DNA from: Alligator mississippiensis
Taxonomy: Eukaryota > Chordata > Crocodylia > Alligatoridae
Reading direction: 5' to 3'
Assembly: GCF_030867095.1 (NCBI RefSeq)
Contig: NC_081824.1
Coordinates: 253,023,956-253,087,955, forward strand
DNA: 64,000 nucleotides
This document shows positions 1 through 11,165 of the stretch, piece by piece. The position numbers were made by a program, and so were the translations under genes. Position 1 is the stretch's first letter; every line of letters begins with the position of its first letter. The notes under the pieces were generated by a model that searched no databases, was not told the DNA's origin, and saw only the letters and a list, made by a program, of their open reading frames with translations.

Positions 1-118
1 TGACACAGTTGGCACTACCAGGGCCAGGGGGCTGCAGGTCCGAACTGATGGGCAACAGCCAGGCTGGGGCTGCAGGTCAGTATTGGGGGGACCTCAAGTC
101 CAAAAAGGTTGTACATTA
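1..118. mobile_element. possible right end of a hAT-like element cut by the window edge
   Basis: The G-rich stretch with a repeated GGGCTGCAGGTC word ends in CCAAAAAGGTTGTACATTAG, which resembles the right end of the CAGGGGTGGGCAA-type hAT elements found elsewhere in the window. The left end is outside the window, so this is a guess from similarity only. Confidence 0.25.
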
Positions 119-409
119 GTACAGCAGCATGACCTCCAAATGGTAGGATGCCCTTTCTTTACTCCCTTTTATAAATCAGTATATTTAGATACTTTAGTCA
201 TTCATCAATCGTATGGTTAAAACTCAACCCCTTCTAGTAGCAAAAGTTCCTACTATACTTAAAACTGATATGAGTTTTGTATCTGAAAAAGAATAGTATA
301 GGCGTTTCCTTTTCTCAAGCTCTTTGTCAGCTGAGAAGATGCACTTTACAGAGGTTGCCATCTAGAAATGCTGACCGCTAAATCAATCATTCTCTTCAAT
401 CCACTACAT

Positions 410-790
410 CAAGGGTCAGCAACACACAGCCAGCAGATCGGAGGTCTGTGTCCATACCTGTGCCACAGCTGAGCAGCTTCCAGCAGCACCTGGGCCACTG
501 CTGCTTCCTCCCTGCCTCCCCACAGCTAGAGCAGGACTGCAAGCTTTCACACAATGTGAAGCTGCACTGGGGCCAGGCAGCTTTCAGCTACATCTGCGCC
601 TTAACCAGGAAGTAGGGTGAAGCAGCAGCAGTGCTGACACAGCTTCCACCTCTCACCCCACCTGTTTTCCACCAATTAGAAGTTGCACCTACACCACAAC
701 TGGGGAACAGGAGGCAAAGAGAAGTAATGTGGGCATGGGCACGGGCACAGCTTCCAATTGCCTCACCTCAGTGTGAGTGCAAAGAAAGCC
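410..790. mobile_element. possible diverged hAT fragment
   Basis: The stretch begins with CAAGGGTCAGCAAC, close to the hAT terminal repeat CAGGGGTCGGCAA, after an 8-mer (CACTACAT) with a central TA. It is GC-richer than its surroundings up to about 790. No matching right terminus was found, so the end is approximate. Confidence 0.3.
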
Positions 791-1536
791 CCCACTGCTG
801 ATATGTTGAAGTCCCATAGGCTTTAACAGGATGGAGCCAAGTTGTTCTGTCCCATGGCTATGCTGCAAGTACTAGAGAAAGCTTCTCTTGTGCATTATAT
901 TCACTGTTACTTCACAATGTACATCAGAACCCACAAAACTAAGGAGCACACAACTGTGAATACCCAAGACACCTATGCCAGAATATAAAAGCACAAGCAC
1001 TGGGTCTACACACGGACACCCAAGCCAAAATAAGTCTGGTTGAAAGCAGATGAGTCAAGTCCAGCTTTACCTAAAATGTTCCAAATCTTTAAGGTTACAT
1101 AAGCAGAACAAAATATTCAGAGAAGTACAAGTACTTCATCTGACAACACCCCAGACATACTCCTAACAGTAGAAAATTAAAGAAAGAGACCATTTTAAAA
1201 CATTATCTACTGTACTACCTAGCCAATTTAGAAGTTATCGAGGCAGTGTCAAACGTACTTGATCCACCAAGTAAGAAAATAGGAAAAATACTCATTCATC
1301 CCAGAAAACATCTACACAGGAAGCTGCTGACCCCAGAGCCATGTTGTATCCATCCAGACAGAGATCTTGTAAATTAGAAGTTCTCCGTAATAAAATGTGC
1401 TCCCAGATTTTTAAAAAAAGATGCAATCGCTCTCGTTCTTGAGACAATATGAGGCAATTAATTTTAAGAAGTAAGTAAAAGAACACACAAAATATTAGGT
1501 GGGGAAAACACACCAAGTGGTGTTAAGCTTATGAAC

Positions 1537-1567
1537 TTTTTTTTTGGGGGGGGGGGGGGGGGGGGGG
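1537..1567. repeat. T9-G22 homopolymer junction
   Basis: Nine T run directly into twenty-two G. The G tract could form a G-quadruplex. Its length in the assembly is probably unreliable. Confidence 0.95.
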
Positions 1568-3290
1568 AGGAAATGGTGGGGGCAAGAACAGGGAGGTGAC
1601 AGCAGAATGGTAACTGAACATGTTACAGTCAAGAGCAGCCAGCACCTTCCCACCAAACCACTCTCTGCGGACCAAGAGATACTCCTGTCAGGAGTTTGAG
1701 AAGAGCCAGTTTAGCTTAAACAACATTCCCATATCTAGCCATTATTTTCCTCCCAATTGAGCTTGATTAATTCATAAACAGTGCTCATCACAGTACAAAG
1801 ATATAAAATAAACTTCAACCATAAACATTTAGGGTGACCAGAACCATTTTTTAAAAGGTATAAAGACAGAAAGGCACTTTTTCATGGCCTACAGAAGGGT
1901 CAGTCCAACTTCTGAGCAGCTGCAGGACATGCTGTGCCACCCCCAGGAAGCAGAAGCTGGAAGAAAAAGGGGGAGCTTTGAGACCTTAGCAAATTGGAGG
2001 CAAGATAATGACCACAGCAGGAGCAGACAACAGAAAGAGGTGGTGATTGCCAGGGGAGGACAGAGGTAGCAGTGCAGGGAGCCAAAAGAGGTCAAAGCAG
2101 CAGGAGCCCAACAGGTCTAGAGTAAAGTACAGTTCTGATCTACAGCAAGGCTGGAATTAAGTAAGATTGACATACTATACTTTTAACCTCAAACACCTCC
2201 CACCGCAAAACCACAATTTGTTAACCAACCGGGAACCTGTGCCCAATTCAACTCCACTGCTAGCACCCACAAGGTCATTCTTCAGATATGCTATGGAGTA
2301 CTGCACATGCTGCAAAACAACCTCAAACTGGAAAAACAGATTTTGCACAAGTTACCGCAATGCAGTACCCCACAGGAGACTTCCTGTCACGAACAGACTT
2401 TAATCACTTTTTACTTCTTCTTTACCCCAAACTTCAACGCATTTTAGAGCGACCATCAAACTAAAGATCAATATACAACTAGACAACAAGACAGAAACTT
2501 CACCTGAACTGACATGTCTGTCAACCATTATATCCTAAATCTGTAGATGATGGCCTACCTGCTAGTGGAGAAACTCTGCAGTCCTGCAGCAATTCAAAAG
2601 AGTCTCTAGAGTTACTATAACTAAGCAAGAAGCTACTACCAAAAGAAAAGGGGAAAAAAAGTTGCCCTGAGAAGATCTGACTGCAATTGTCTTGTGGGAA
2701 AAAAAAAATGCTCTGAGCCTTTCAATATTCCAAACTAAATAATGTGATGACAAGCAAAAACAGTTACTTGACAAAATAAATAAGGATACGGTACTTTTAG
2801 GTACGCTCACTGACACTACAAGTATGTACTTCAGCTAATTATGAAAGCATCACTGGCTATTCCAGTTAAGGATGACCTGATTTTTGCACTTAGTCAGGAT
2901 TCAAAACACACTTTTATTATGTACTATATCTGTAACTGCACTGACTTACAGAATGGAGGAAAGAAAAGGCATCCTTCCATTTAAAGGTCAGACCGCTATT
3001 GTAATGTCATACATGTCCTAAACAGTTATAATATATAATCCATTTTAACACTATATAGGTGTTGTGTTCAACCCCACAGCCTCCAAGTGCCTTATGCAAG
3101 CCTAGTGGCTCTACTGAAGACATATACAGGGGCGTGGAGAAGTAGAGGCAGCTTGATATTTGCTGACACTAGTGTCAGTATATTGGGGGGGGGAGGGGAG
3201 AGAATAAAGGATTTTCATTACTGAAAACTAATGTTTTCCAATCAAATTAATCCTAAAAAGATTATATCTCTATAGATCTCTAATCTCTCT

Positions 3291-3325
3291 CCCTTACCCT
3301 CTGTCTCTCTCTCTCACACACAGAG

Positions 3326-3353
<28 letters not shown>
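3291..3353. repeat. CT/CA microsatellite
   Basis: A pyrimidine-rich CTCTCT stretch passes into an almost perfect (CA)n run from about 3330 to 3353. Confidence 0.95.
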
Positions 3354-3358
<5 letters not shown>

Positions 3359-4026
3359 AGTCACAAAGTCACAGCACTTCCTCTTAGCATACAACATAAA
3401 TTTTCTTTAAAATTTATGTAAAAATAATTAGTTTGTGAATTTAAAGGGTCCTTTAAGTATTTACTGCTCAGTATTAGAACTTTTTTCTTTTTGGCTCCCA
3501 AGTAAACTTGCAGTAAGAAAAAACATCCCATAAAGCTGCAGACATCTTATTCATTCAAAAAAAAAAAAACCCCGCTATATTTATAATAGTTTCTGCCATT
3601 ATTTTACCTAAGATTCTGAAAAATAAGAGAGTTCCACAAAAAAATCTTGAAAAATTGCTCCCTGTTGTCATTAGGTAGCAATTATAGGCAGCTTAGCTTT
3701 ACTATGTTTGGGAAAAAACAGAAAACAGGGGCCATTGTGAAGAACATCTTGGCTTCAGCCTCACTCAAAGCAACAGGGACAGCCATACTGCTGTCCTTGG
3801 AAGTCTGTGTAAAAGAACATCATTCTGCTGAAGCAGCCTTCAGTTATGAACACCACACCCACACCCCCAATCCTGATAACAGTGCATTTGAAGGAAATGT
3901 AAAAGGCAGGAAAGAGAGAAACCTGAAGTATGAACACATGCAGGAAGTAAGGCAGCTAGGCACACAACCCCCCCCACCCCACCCCCACAAAAAAAAAAAA
4001 AAAAAACTGGCCAGCATGCCCAAGCT

Positions 4027-4637
4027 CAGGGGTGGGCAAAACACCAGATCCAGCTGGCAGCTGGACTCCATTTCCCAGCAGCTACTGCCTGCATGGCTGA
4101 GGCCAGTCTCAATGGAGACCCCAGCTGCAGCTGCACTGTAATAGCACAAGGCTGGGGTTACCGTGGAGACTGGCCCCAGCCACACTGGCAGGGCAGGGGG
4201 CTGCTCTGGAGCCACTGGGATCTTGCAGCAGAGGATCCGGGGCCAAGGCAGAGCCAGATCTGCAATCTGCATGCTCCAGGCAGGGGTGTGCAGGCAGCGA
4301 ATCGCAGCTCTGCCCCAGCTCCTTGCAATGGTGACAGCGTGGTCCCAATCCACTGCAGAGCCGCAATCCGCTGCCTGCGCGTCCCTGCCCGGAGCAAGCA
4401 GGCTGCAGATTGCGGCTCTGCCCTGGACCAAACTGCCCCTGCTGCAAGATCCCAGTGGCTCTGGAGCAGCAGCCTGCCCTGCCCGCACAGCTGGGGCCAG
4501 TCTCCATGGTAACCCCAGCCTTGCACTATCATAGCACAGCTGCAGCTGGGGTTTCCATGGAGACCGGCCCCAGCCACACAGGCAGCAGCTGTTGGGAAAT
4601 GGAGTCCGGCTGCTGGTACAGACTTTGCCCACCCCTG
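4027..4637. mobile_element. non-autonomous foldback hAT element, copy 1 (611 bp)
   Basis: The left end CAGGGGTGGGCAAAA and right end TTTGCCCACCCCTG are inverted repeats. The flanks are near-matching 8-bp target duplications, CCCAAGCT (4019-4026) and CCCTAGCT (4638-4645). The arms at about 4068-4230 and 4437-4605 are reverse complements of each other along most of their length, so the whole element can fold back on itself. No transposase is present; long open frames inside simply reflect low stop density in GC-rich sequence. The same family recurs at 54255-54819 and 58378-58917. Confidence 0.9.
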
Positions 4638-4850
4638 CCCTAGCTGATCTCCATGGCTCCAGAGTGAGGGAAAGTAGCTAGATCTTATAGGTCAATTTGA
4701 CTCTTATAAAAGGTATTCAAATACTCAGAAGCATCCACATCTAACAATCAGAGTTTTCTGTTTGTATTTAAGGCTTTTAATAAAAGAGGTTTCCTGATAA
4801 AAATGACTGTTGAACAGCCTTAATGTTCAGCAATGTAAGTAGCCCAAAAA

Positions 4851-4865
4851 GGGGGGGGGGGGGGG
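4851..4865. repeat. poly-G run
   Basis: An uninterrupted G tract preceded by AAAAA; homopolymer noise or a G-quadruplex component. Confidence 0.9.
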
Positions 4866-6765
4866 CAGTCAGTTTTAGCTAGCTAATTTGAGGCTACAAA
4901 CACTATTACCAGTCAGAACTGTGCAGCTATTTTATGGCACTGCTACAAATAGAATGCCACTCCATTGAGGCATATGCTGCAATTTACATCTGAGATCTTA
5001 GTTTTGAGGTTCCCAATCTTCAGATTTAGCAAAGTAGCACATCACCAGGTCAGGTGCAGGTGGCTCTTTAGATCCAGAAAAGCTAGCACAAAAAGTAAAA
5101 TCTGAAGCATTAAGACCAGAGCTTAGAAGTTTGCTACCCAGCTCTACACTGCTTAAGTCAAAGTTTGAAGAGGCTGACACCAGCTGAAAACCAAACACCT
5201 GCTTCTGAAAAGGGATGGTGCCAAGATTCCTGCATAAGCCCTGAAGTTATCCAAGCAACCAAATATTTCTGAGCAAGTTGCCAACCAAGCAACTGAAAGG
5301 CTTACCTTTGTATATCAAACCTATTGAGGCTGCCTATTGAGTTAAGGAGCGACACAAATTTTCAGACGCTGACAGATGTATCCGAATAAACCACTAAGAA
5401 CAGTATAATGACAACCAGATGCAGAAGGCTCTTCCCAGCTAGCCATCTCACATACAAATTTCAGTAATCACACGAGTTGCTGTTAGGAGAGAGAGACCTG
5501 AGAAAGTAGCAACTAATGCATTCACCCAGGCCAGAACAAACATGCAGTTAGATGCCCAGGGATGCAGATTACCTGACTTTGTTGATAAGCACTACAGTGG
5601 CAAGAAGGCAATTAATTAAAAAAGTACTTTAATAAAAGCAAGTCAGACATAATGAAGAATGTCCTGCATTCAAGAGTGTGTCTAAATATCCTAACTATGC
5701 AGGTCGTCCAATAAAAAAAAAAAAAGATATCATCTCAAGAAATCCTTGCCTCTTGCACAATTCCTGGAACATCACAACTATTAACATCATTAACATTTCA
5801 GTTATAAACCAGCAACATTTCTAAGGAAAATGTTGCTATACAAGGAGATATGAAGTACATTCCTCAAAAACACCAAGTAGATAAAAGAATAGATAGACAC
5901 CCACTTACATCTTGGAGATTTTAGTAAAAATAAATGAAGAAAAGGTTGACAACGATAAAAACAAGTGCTCTCCTCTGCACATCTAGAAATGAGGCACAAT
6001 GAATATGCTGATCACATTTTACTCCTGAAATACTAATCAATCAAGTTTAATTCCTCCACAAAAAAAGATTTTGTTCTGGTTTCAAGTATGCATGAAGCCT
6101 GAGCTCTTCGCTTAAAGAAGCGCTAGGAAGCCAGTTTCCACAACCAAACCCAGTATAGAGCTTTAATAAATCAATCTTCATTTTAGCTTGCCTAAAATTG
6201 ACCATGTTCCACAGCACACTAAAATAAGCTTTAAAGGAAACATTTCTGTCCTGCTTATGAGTCAAAGATTTAAGGAGAATATGTGGAAACAGGACACAGT
6301 TCTGACCAGACAAGAAATTTCCTCCAAGGTTAATCGCTGCTTTATATGAAAGCATCAAGGGACAGAAGATGGGACAAAAAAGAAAAGGGAAAGTTCTTTG
6401 ATCACCACACAAAACCTCACCCTTTGGGAACTCAAAGAGAGAAGTGTTTTGCTAAACATAAGCAATGCCCTTAAGAACAGAGGAAAAAAAGATAAAACAG
6501 CAAATACTGGTAAGGTTAAAACAAAAATTCTCACATGTATATTCCATGTGCTGGTTTATCTGGCTGCTTTGTAATTGGAGGCTAGAAATTCTGCCAAAGA
6601 TCTCCTGTGCAAAAGCTGAAATGTATGTTGTACTCCCACTGGGAAGGGGAAAAAAAGTCTAATTTCACTGCATCCAAGCCTATACTTTATTAAAGCTTAT
6701 ACTCTTATTAAAGCTTTGTATGTTCACCATATCCATCTGCTTACAAACCTCAGAGTTAAAAGGAC

Positions 6766-6785
6766 CCCCCCCCCCCCTTTTCCTT
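6766..6785. repeat. poly-C / poly-T junction
   Basis: A long C run passes directly into a T run. On the minus strand this reads A then G, unlike the T-to-G plus-strand junctions at 1537 and 15312. Confidence 0.9.
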
Positions 6786-7695
6786 TTTCAAATCCTGGTG
6801 CTGCTGTTTTTAGGGCATTTCAAGCTGCTACACTGCCACAGGCAAAAGTTAATTTTGGTCAATGTAAACTATACTCTGTTACTAGGACCCCATTTTAACC
6901 AAAGTGCACTTTGTCTTGGTTCTGGGACCAAATCTAAATTTAGAGAAGCTTCAAATCAAACTGAGGCCACCACCACCAGGAACAGTCAGAATTTAGGCTC
7001 TCCGTTGTATGATGTATAACCCTATCACTCACCACCACTGTTCTGGCTAATCTTTTTTTTTCCACTCCAAAAGATCCTGAAAGCCAAGTTATGGAGGCTT
7101 TGTCGATGAGCCACAGCTCGTTTGTACCCCACACATGGGTGTTCGGTGTGACATACAGCTCAAATGTTGAGCACAATAAGACCACAGGTAAAGAAAGCCT
7201 TGAAGATAAACGGTTACCCTGAATCTGGGCAAAAGCATTCCCTCAATCTAGGAAGCAGTAAAAAAGAAATGCTAATAGCTATTATATGTGGCCAAATAAG
7301 TCACTGAGCTGTGCAAGGTAGCAAAGGGCCTAGTTCTGTTGGTTTTGTCAGTTACAGACTCAGCACCAGAAAGAATTCCTAACTTCTTCAAAAAGAAAAA
7401 TCAACTGGCTTTAATAAAAACCAAACAAAAAAAACAAAAAAAAAAAATCAGTCTGTCCCTCTTATGGGGGCAGTGTCCAAGTTGGAGACCATTAATGCCT
7501 TCCCCTGCTAGGCTTAGTGAACAGCATACTGCGCCCTGGTTTGCACAGGCCCCAAGATGAAGAAGTCTGCAAGTAGGAGTTGTACCTCTTACTGTTTATA
7601 GAGAATAAAGATAAGCAGGTTTGCCCCAGCAAGTGTGAGGTACATCTCCTGATGGCAATTCCATTGAAATACACTGCAAAACCACTTCATAATAA

Positions 7696-7716
7696 GCTTT
7701 TATTCTTGAATGAAGG
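7696..7716 (+). repeat. 21-bp word shared with 9978-9998
   Basis: A 21-base word starting GCTTTTATTC and ending GAATGAAGG occurs here and again at 9978-9998 on the same strand, about 2.3 kb away. The flanks do not obviously match. Confidence 0.7.
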
Positions 7717-7857
7717 GGGATGGGATGGGAATAAAAGCTGAGGCACTGAGCTTTTGTGCCACAACTGCTTACCTTTCAATTTGATGGAGTTTTCATATCT
7801 GAACTTTTTTGTTCTGAAATAGCTATCAGTATTGTATTCATATGGGTAGACTTAAGA

Positions 7858-8044
7858 CAGGGGCGGGCAATTATTTCAGGCAGGGGGCTGCTTACTGAGT
7901 TTTGGCAAGCCATTGAGGGCCACATGACAGGCAGCAAGGGGTAGATAAATATTATTTTTCTTAATTTTGGGGGGCCCCTGCGGGCTGGATAGAATGTCCT
8001 GGCGGGCCGCATCTGGCCCCCAGTCCGCATTTTGCCCACCCTTG
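7858..8044. mobile_element. short non-autonomous hAT element (187 bp)
   Basis: Termini CAGGGGCGGGCAA and TTTGCCCACCCTTG are inverted repeats. The element sits between perfect 8-bp target duplications ACTTAAGA (7850-7857 and 8045-8052). It holds no coding sequence and is one of the best-preserved hAT insertions in the window. Confidence 0.93.
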
Positions 8045-9779
8045 ACTTAAGACATGTTCATAAAAAGCCTGTTTCCACAGCTGAATTGCTGGATCTGGAT
8101 GGATGCTCTTCATCTTTAATAGTGGCTTTATCCACTGAGTGTGTGGGGACTTAGTGGGTTGTGTTGGGCAAATGCTTTCTCCTCATGACCTCATGGGGCT
8201 TCAGTCATGTTTGACATTCATGTGAGGTACAATGAAAGATTAAGACATTAGAAACAGTTCAAATTAACAATGTCTTTAGGAGTTAATTGGCAAATTTAGA
8301 ATTGTACCTAGCTAATGTACAATACTGCATAAAAGCTGTTAGGTTTAAAATGCCTCTAGATGAGATGGAGAATGTGGATAGTGACTTTAGGTAGTGGCAG
8401 GGATTCAGAGTTTCTCTTTGTCCTTGTGCTGAAATTACTTGCTTGCCCAGGGCTTATTAGAATAAAATTTCTCACTGGCTCCCAAAATACTTTCTCATTT
8501 GTAAGGCATTTTGGATTCCTCTCTGTGGCTAAGATCTTGATGTAAAGGTCCGTACATATTGTCACTTTTTTGGGTGGGCTTTCTAATAAAGACTCCAGTT
8601 TCTGCCCTGACTCAGCTATTATAGAATACGGCTGCTAAATTTCTAGGTGGAGTAGACCGACAAGTTCATGCTTCTGGTTGCTTTTGGGCATAATTTTTTT
8701 TTATTGCCCAGAGTGGTTTAAGCTTTCATATCATGGGGACTGACAACTGTACTAATTTTGGAGACTTGGCTCTGTCTTGTTTAAGAGCTGTAAGTAGGTG
8801 GAGAAGTTCTAAGTTCCATGGTACAGGCAGCAGAGCTTTGTCAGTAGAATATTCTTAGTACTTCAAGAAGTGGTGCAAGTTTCTTCCTGGCTTGACTTGT
8901 TCGGATGAGTGGAATTTTCTGGTAATTGTAGAGAGCAAAAGGCAATCTGTTTAGTTTTACATTTGCATTCATATATTTGACTTCCTTTGAAGGAAACTGG
9001 AAGGACACAGATTTTCATATCCATAAAATGTCCTGCCCTACAAGTTTTACCCAGACATTTCTGAGTCTGGAGGGACTACTACTTTCCTGAATATAAATGC
9101 AACTTTATGAACTCTAGAAAGAAACAACAGATTTGGAGAGAGGGGAGTGAAAGTGCATTACATAAAAACACCCACAAACCTTCATCTCCCATATCTTCAC
9201 AGAAAAAGTTCCATCAAGTGCCATACTTCTCAGCTCCTTTACTTGTAGCTTGGCTTGGTACATTAAAAAAATTGAGGTAACTATACTATACTAGTTTACC
9301 TTAATATTTAAATTACATTAGAGCTATAATTATTTTGATTAAAAGCTCTTAATGAGATGTTCTCCTGGAAAATATTATGGGCTTTTTTTTTTTCCCTTCA
9401 CATTTTCACTGTTTTATAATGTGCCATATTAGGTTAGTTAAAAGGGTTTTTTTTGTTCATTGTTTCAGCTGTACTTTATGACAAGGAAAGTGTTAAGTTT
9501 GTACCTTCATATGTATTTTAGGCACACTCCTAACATTTCTTGTTTATAAAGCAACAAGAAAGCTTATATATAGACTTCACCTTTCCACTTCAAATCTAGC
9601 TTACACTATAATACAGTATAATTGAGTACTAGGTGCATTAAAGATGGCAATAGCCTTTAATTTCTTATTCCCTATACATTTTCAAATGTATTTTTAATGT
9701 TTCAAGATTCCTACTCCTGAATACAGAAAGTTTGCCTTTAGCAGGATAAAAACCAGAGTTATAAACAAGCCATGGATAA

Positions 9780-9977
9780 TAGGGGTGTACTGAAAGAATT
9801 TTTGGGCTCATGCTGATGGCAGATTTTTAAGCAGCCGTATCAGCCGACGCTGATCAGATTCCGATATGCAGCCAGGCAACTTGGAGACCAGTGTTGGGTT
9901 GGTAAGTCTGGTGTGGGGAAGGTGGAAGATTTGAGGCCCCTGCGGTGGGGGAGGGAGTGGGGCTGGGGCCATGAGTG
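9780..9977 (+). repeat. dispersed repeat starting TAGGGGTGTAC, copy 1
   Basis: It begins TAGGGGTGTAC and contains words such as CCGATA and AGCCGACGC, then a GGGGGAGGGAGTGGGGCTGGGG stretch. The same order of words recurs at 51128. The start is shared; the right end is uncertain. It is probably a non-autonomous DNA transposon, but no inverted terminus was found. Confidence 0.6.
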
Positions 9978-10689
9978 GCTTTTATTCTTGAATGAAGGAG
10001 GATCGGAGAGAGACATTTACAAAAAGGCTATCATCCCACAAAAATGTGAAAAATCCTCAGCAGTTCATTATTAACTGGCACAAGAGAGATTCAGAACCAC
10101 CCAGATGCTATACCAGAAAAAAAAAAAAAAAAAAAAACTGCATGCCTGCTTCCTGTTCCAAGAACTTGAAAACCAAGTCAATGTGCTTGAATCAAGGATA
10201 AATCCAAACTTGCTATTCTATTCATTTTCTATAAATTATGTTTCCTTAGCCTACAAAGAACTCTTTGCCTTCATTTTTTGTGAAAGCTGGCTCCAGGCTT
10301 ACTAAATCTACCAAAACTGGAACATACTTCTGTTCTGAAGTGATCTAGCCCAGGAGTCTATGTCAAAGATATATCAGACTTTATAGCAATATAGCTCCAA
10401 CAAAGTCTGGTCCAGTGATGTACCACTTTCTGATTAAGGGACTATGTAGCAGAAGACTATGATGCTAACCAGGATCATTTAAGACACATGAAGTCCTTAA
10501 TTTCTTCTGTGATGCATAAATGGTCAAGAGCTTTGATATTTACAGTAGATCAAGATATCACATTTAATTCACAGGAAGTCACAACAAAGTAGGAAGCACA
10601 TACAGTAGAATGCATCTAAAATAATCAAGAGATGACGAAACATCAACTTTTGAACACCAGGCAATGTTCAAGTTAAGTGTGACCTTTCC

Positions 10690-11165
10690 AAAGGACTGTA
10701 AGACCGCATCCACACAAGCATGGACATTCGTTTCTTTGGGGACAAGAAGCAGTGGCAAACCTTGTGCTGCTACTAGTCGTCCCTGGGGAACGCCTGTGCC
10801 ATGCACCCTCTGGCTTACAGCCAGTTACCTCGCATGGCATAGAGGAGGCTGAGGCCAGCCTTACCTGGGAGCCTGGGGCTACTGCAATGGTGATCCTGCT
10901 GCTCAAAGCCTGCCCGGCAGGTGCTGTACAACTCCAACCGGCCAGGCTCTGCAACGCATGCTGCTTCCGCATGTGCCACTCCGCTTTTTTTTTCCTGCAC
11001 AATTTTTTTTACCCCTGGATATCCAGGGGTAAAAAAAAAACAAAAACAAAAACCCAACCCACAAAAAACAAGCAAAACAAAAAACTCCCTCTGTTGCTCC
11101 CCTGTACCGCAGGAAAACAATGTATGGTACATGGTACCATGTGCCACGTAGCTGCGCTCATCTGG
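10690..11165. repeat. possible diverged DNA element around a perfect palindrome
   Basis: GC-richer sequence than the surrounding intron, centred on the palindrome at 11003-11038. Outer parts carry weakly related inverted words (GCATCCACACAAGC on the left, CTCATCTGGACAC on the right). The boundaries are tentative. Confidence 0.3.
11003..11038. repeat. 36-bp perfect palindrome
   Basis: TTTTTTTTACCCCTGGAT is followed at once by its exact reverse complement, with GATATC at the centre and no spacer. It is followed by an A/C-rich stretch (11031-11090). Confidence 0.97.

Noticed and set aside
3844-4632. 262-codon minus-strand frame
   Set aside because: It coincides with the foldback hAT element and its GC-rich arms; overlapping frames on both strands are equally long and none has a domain.
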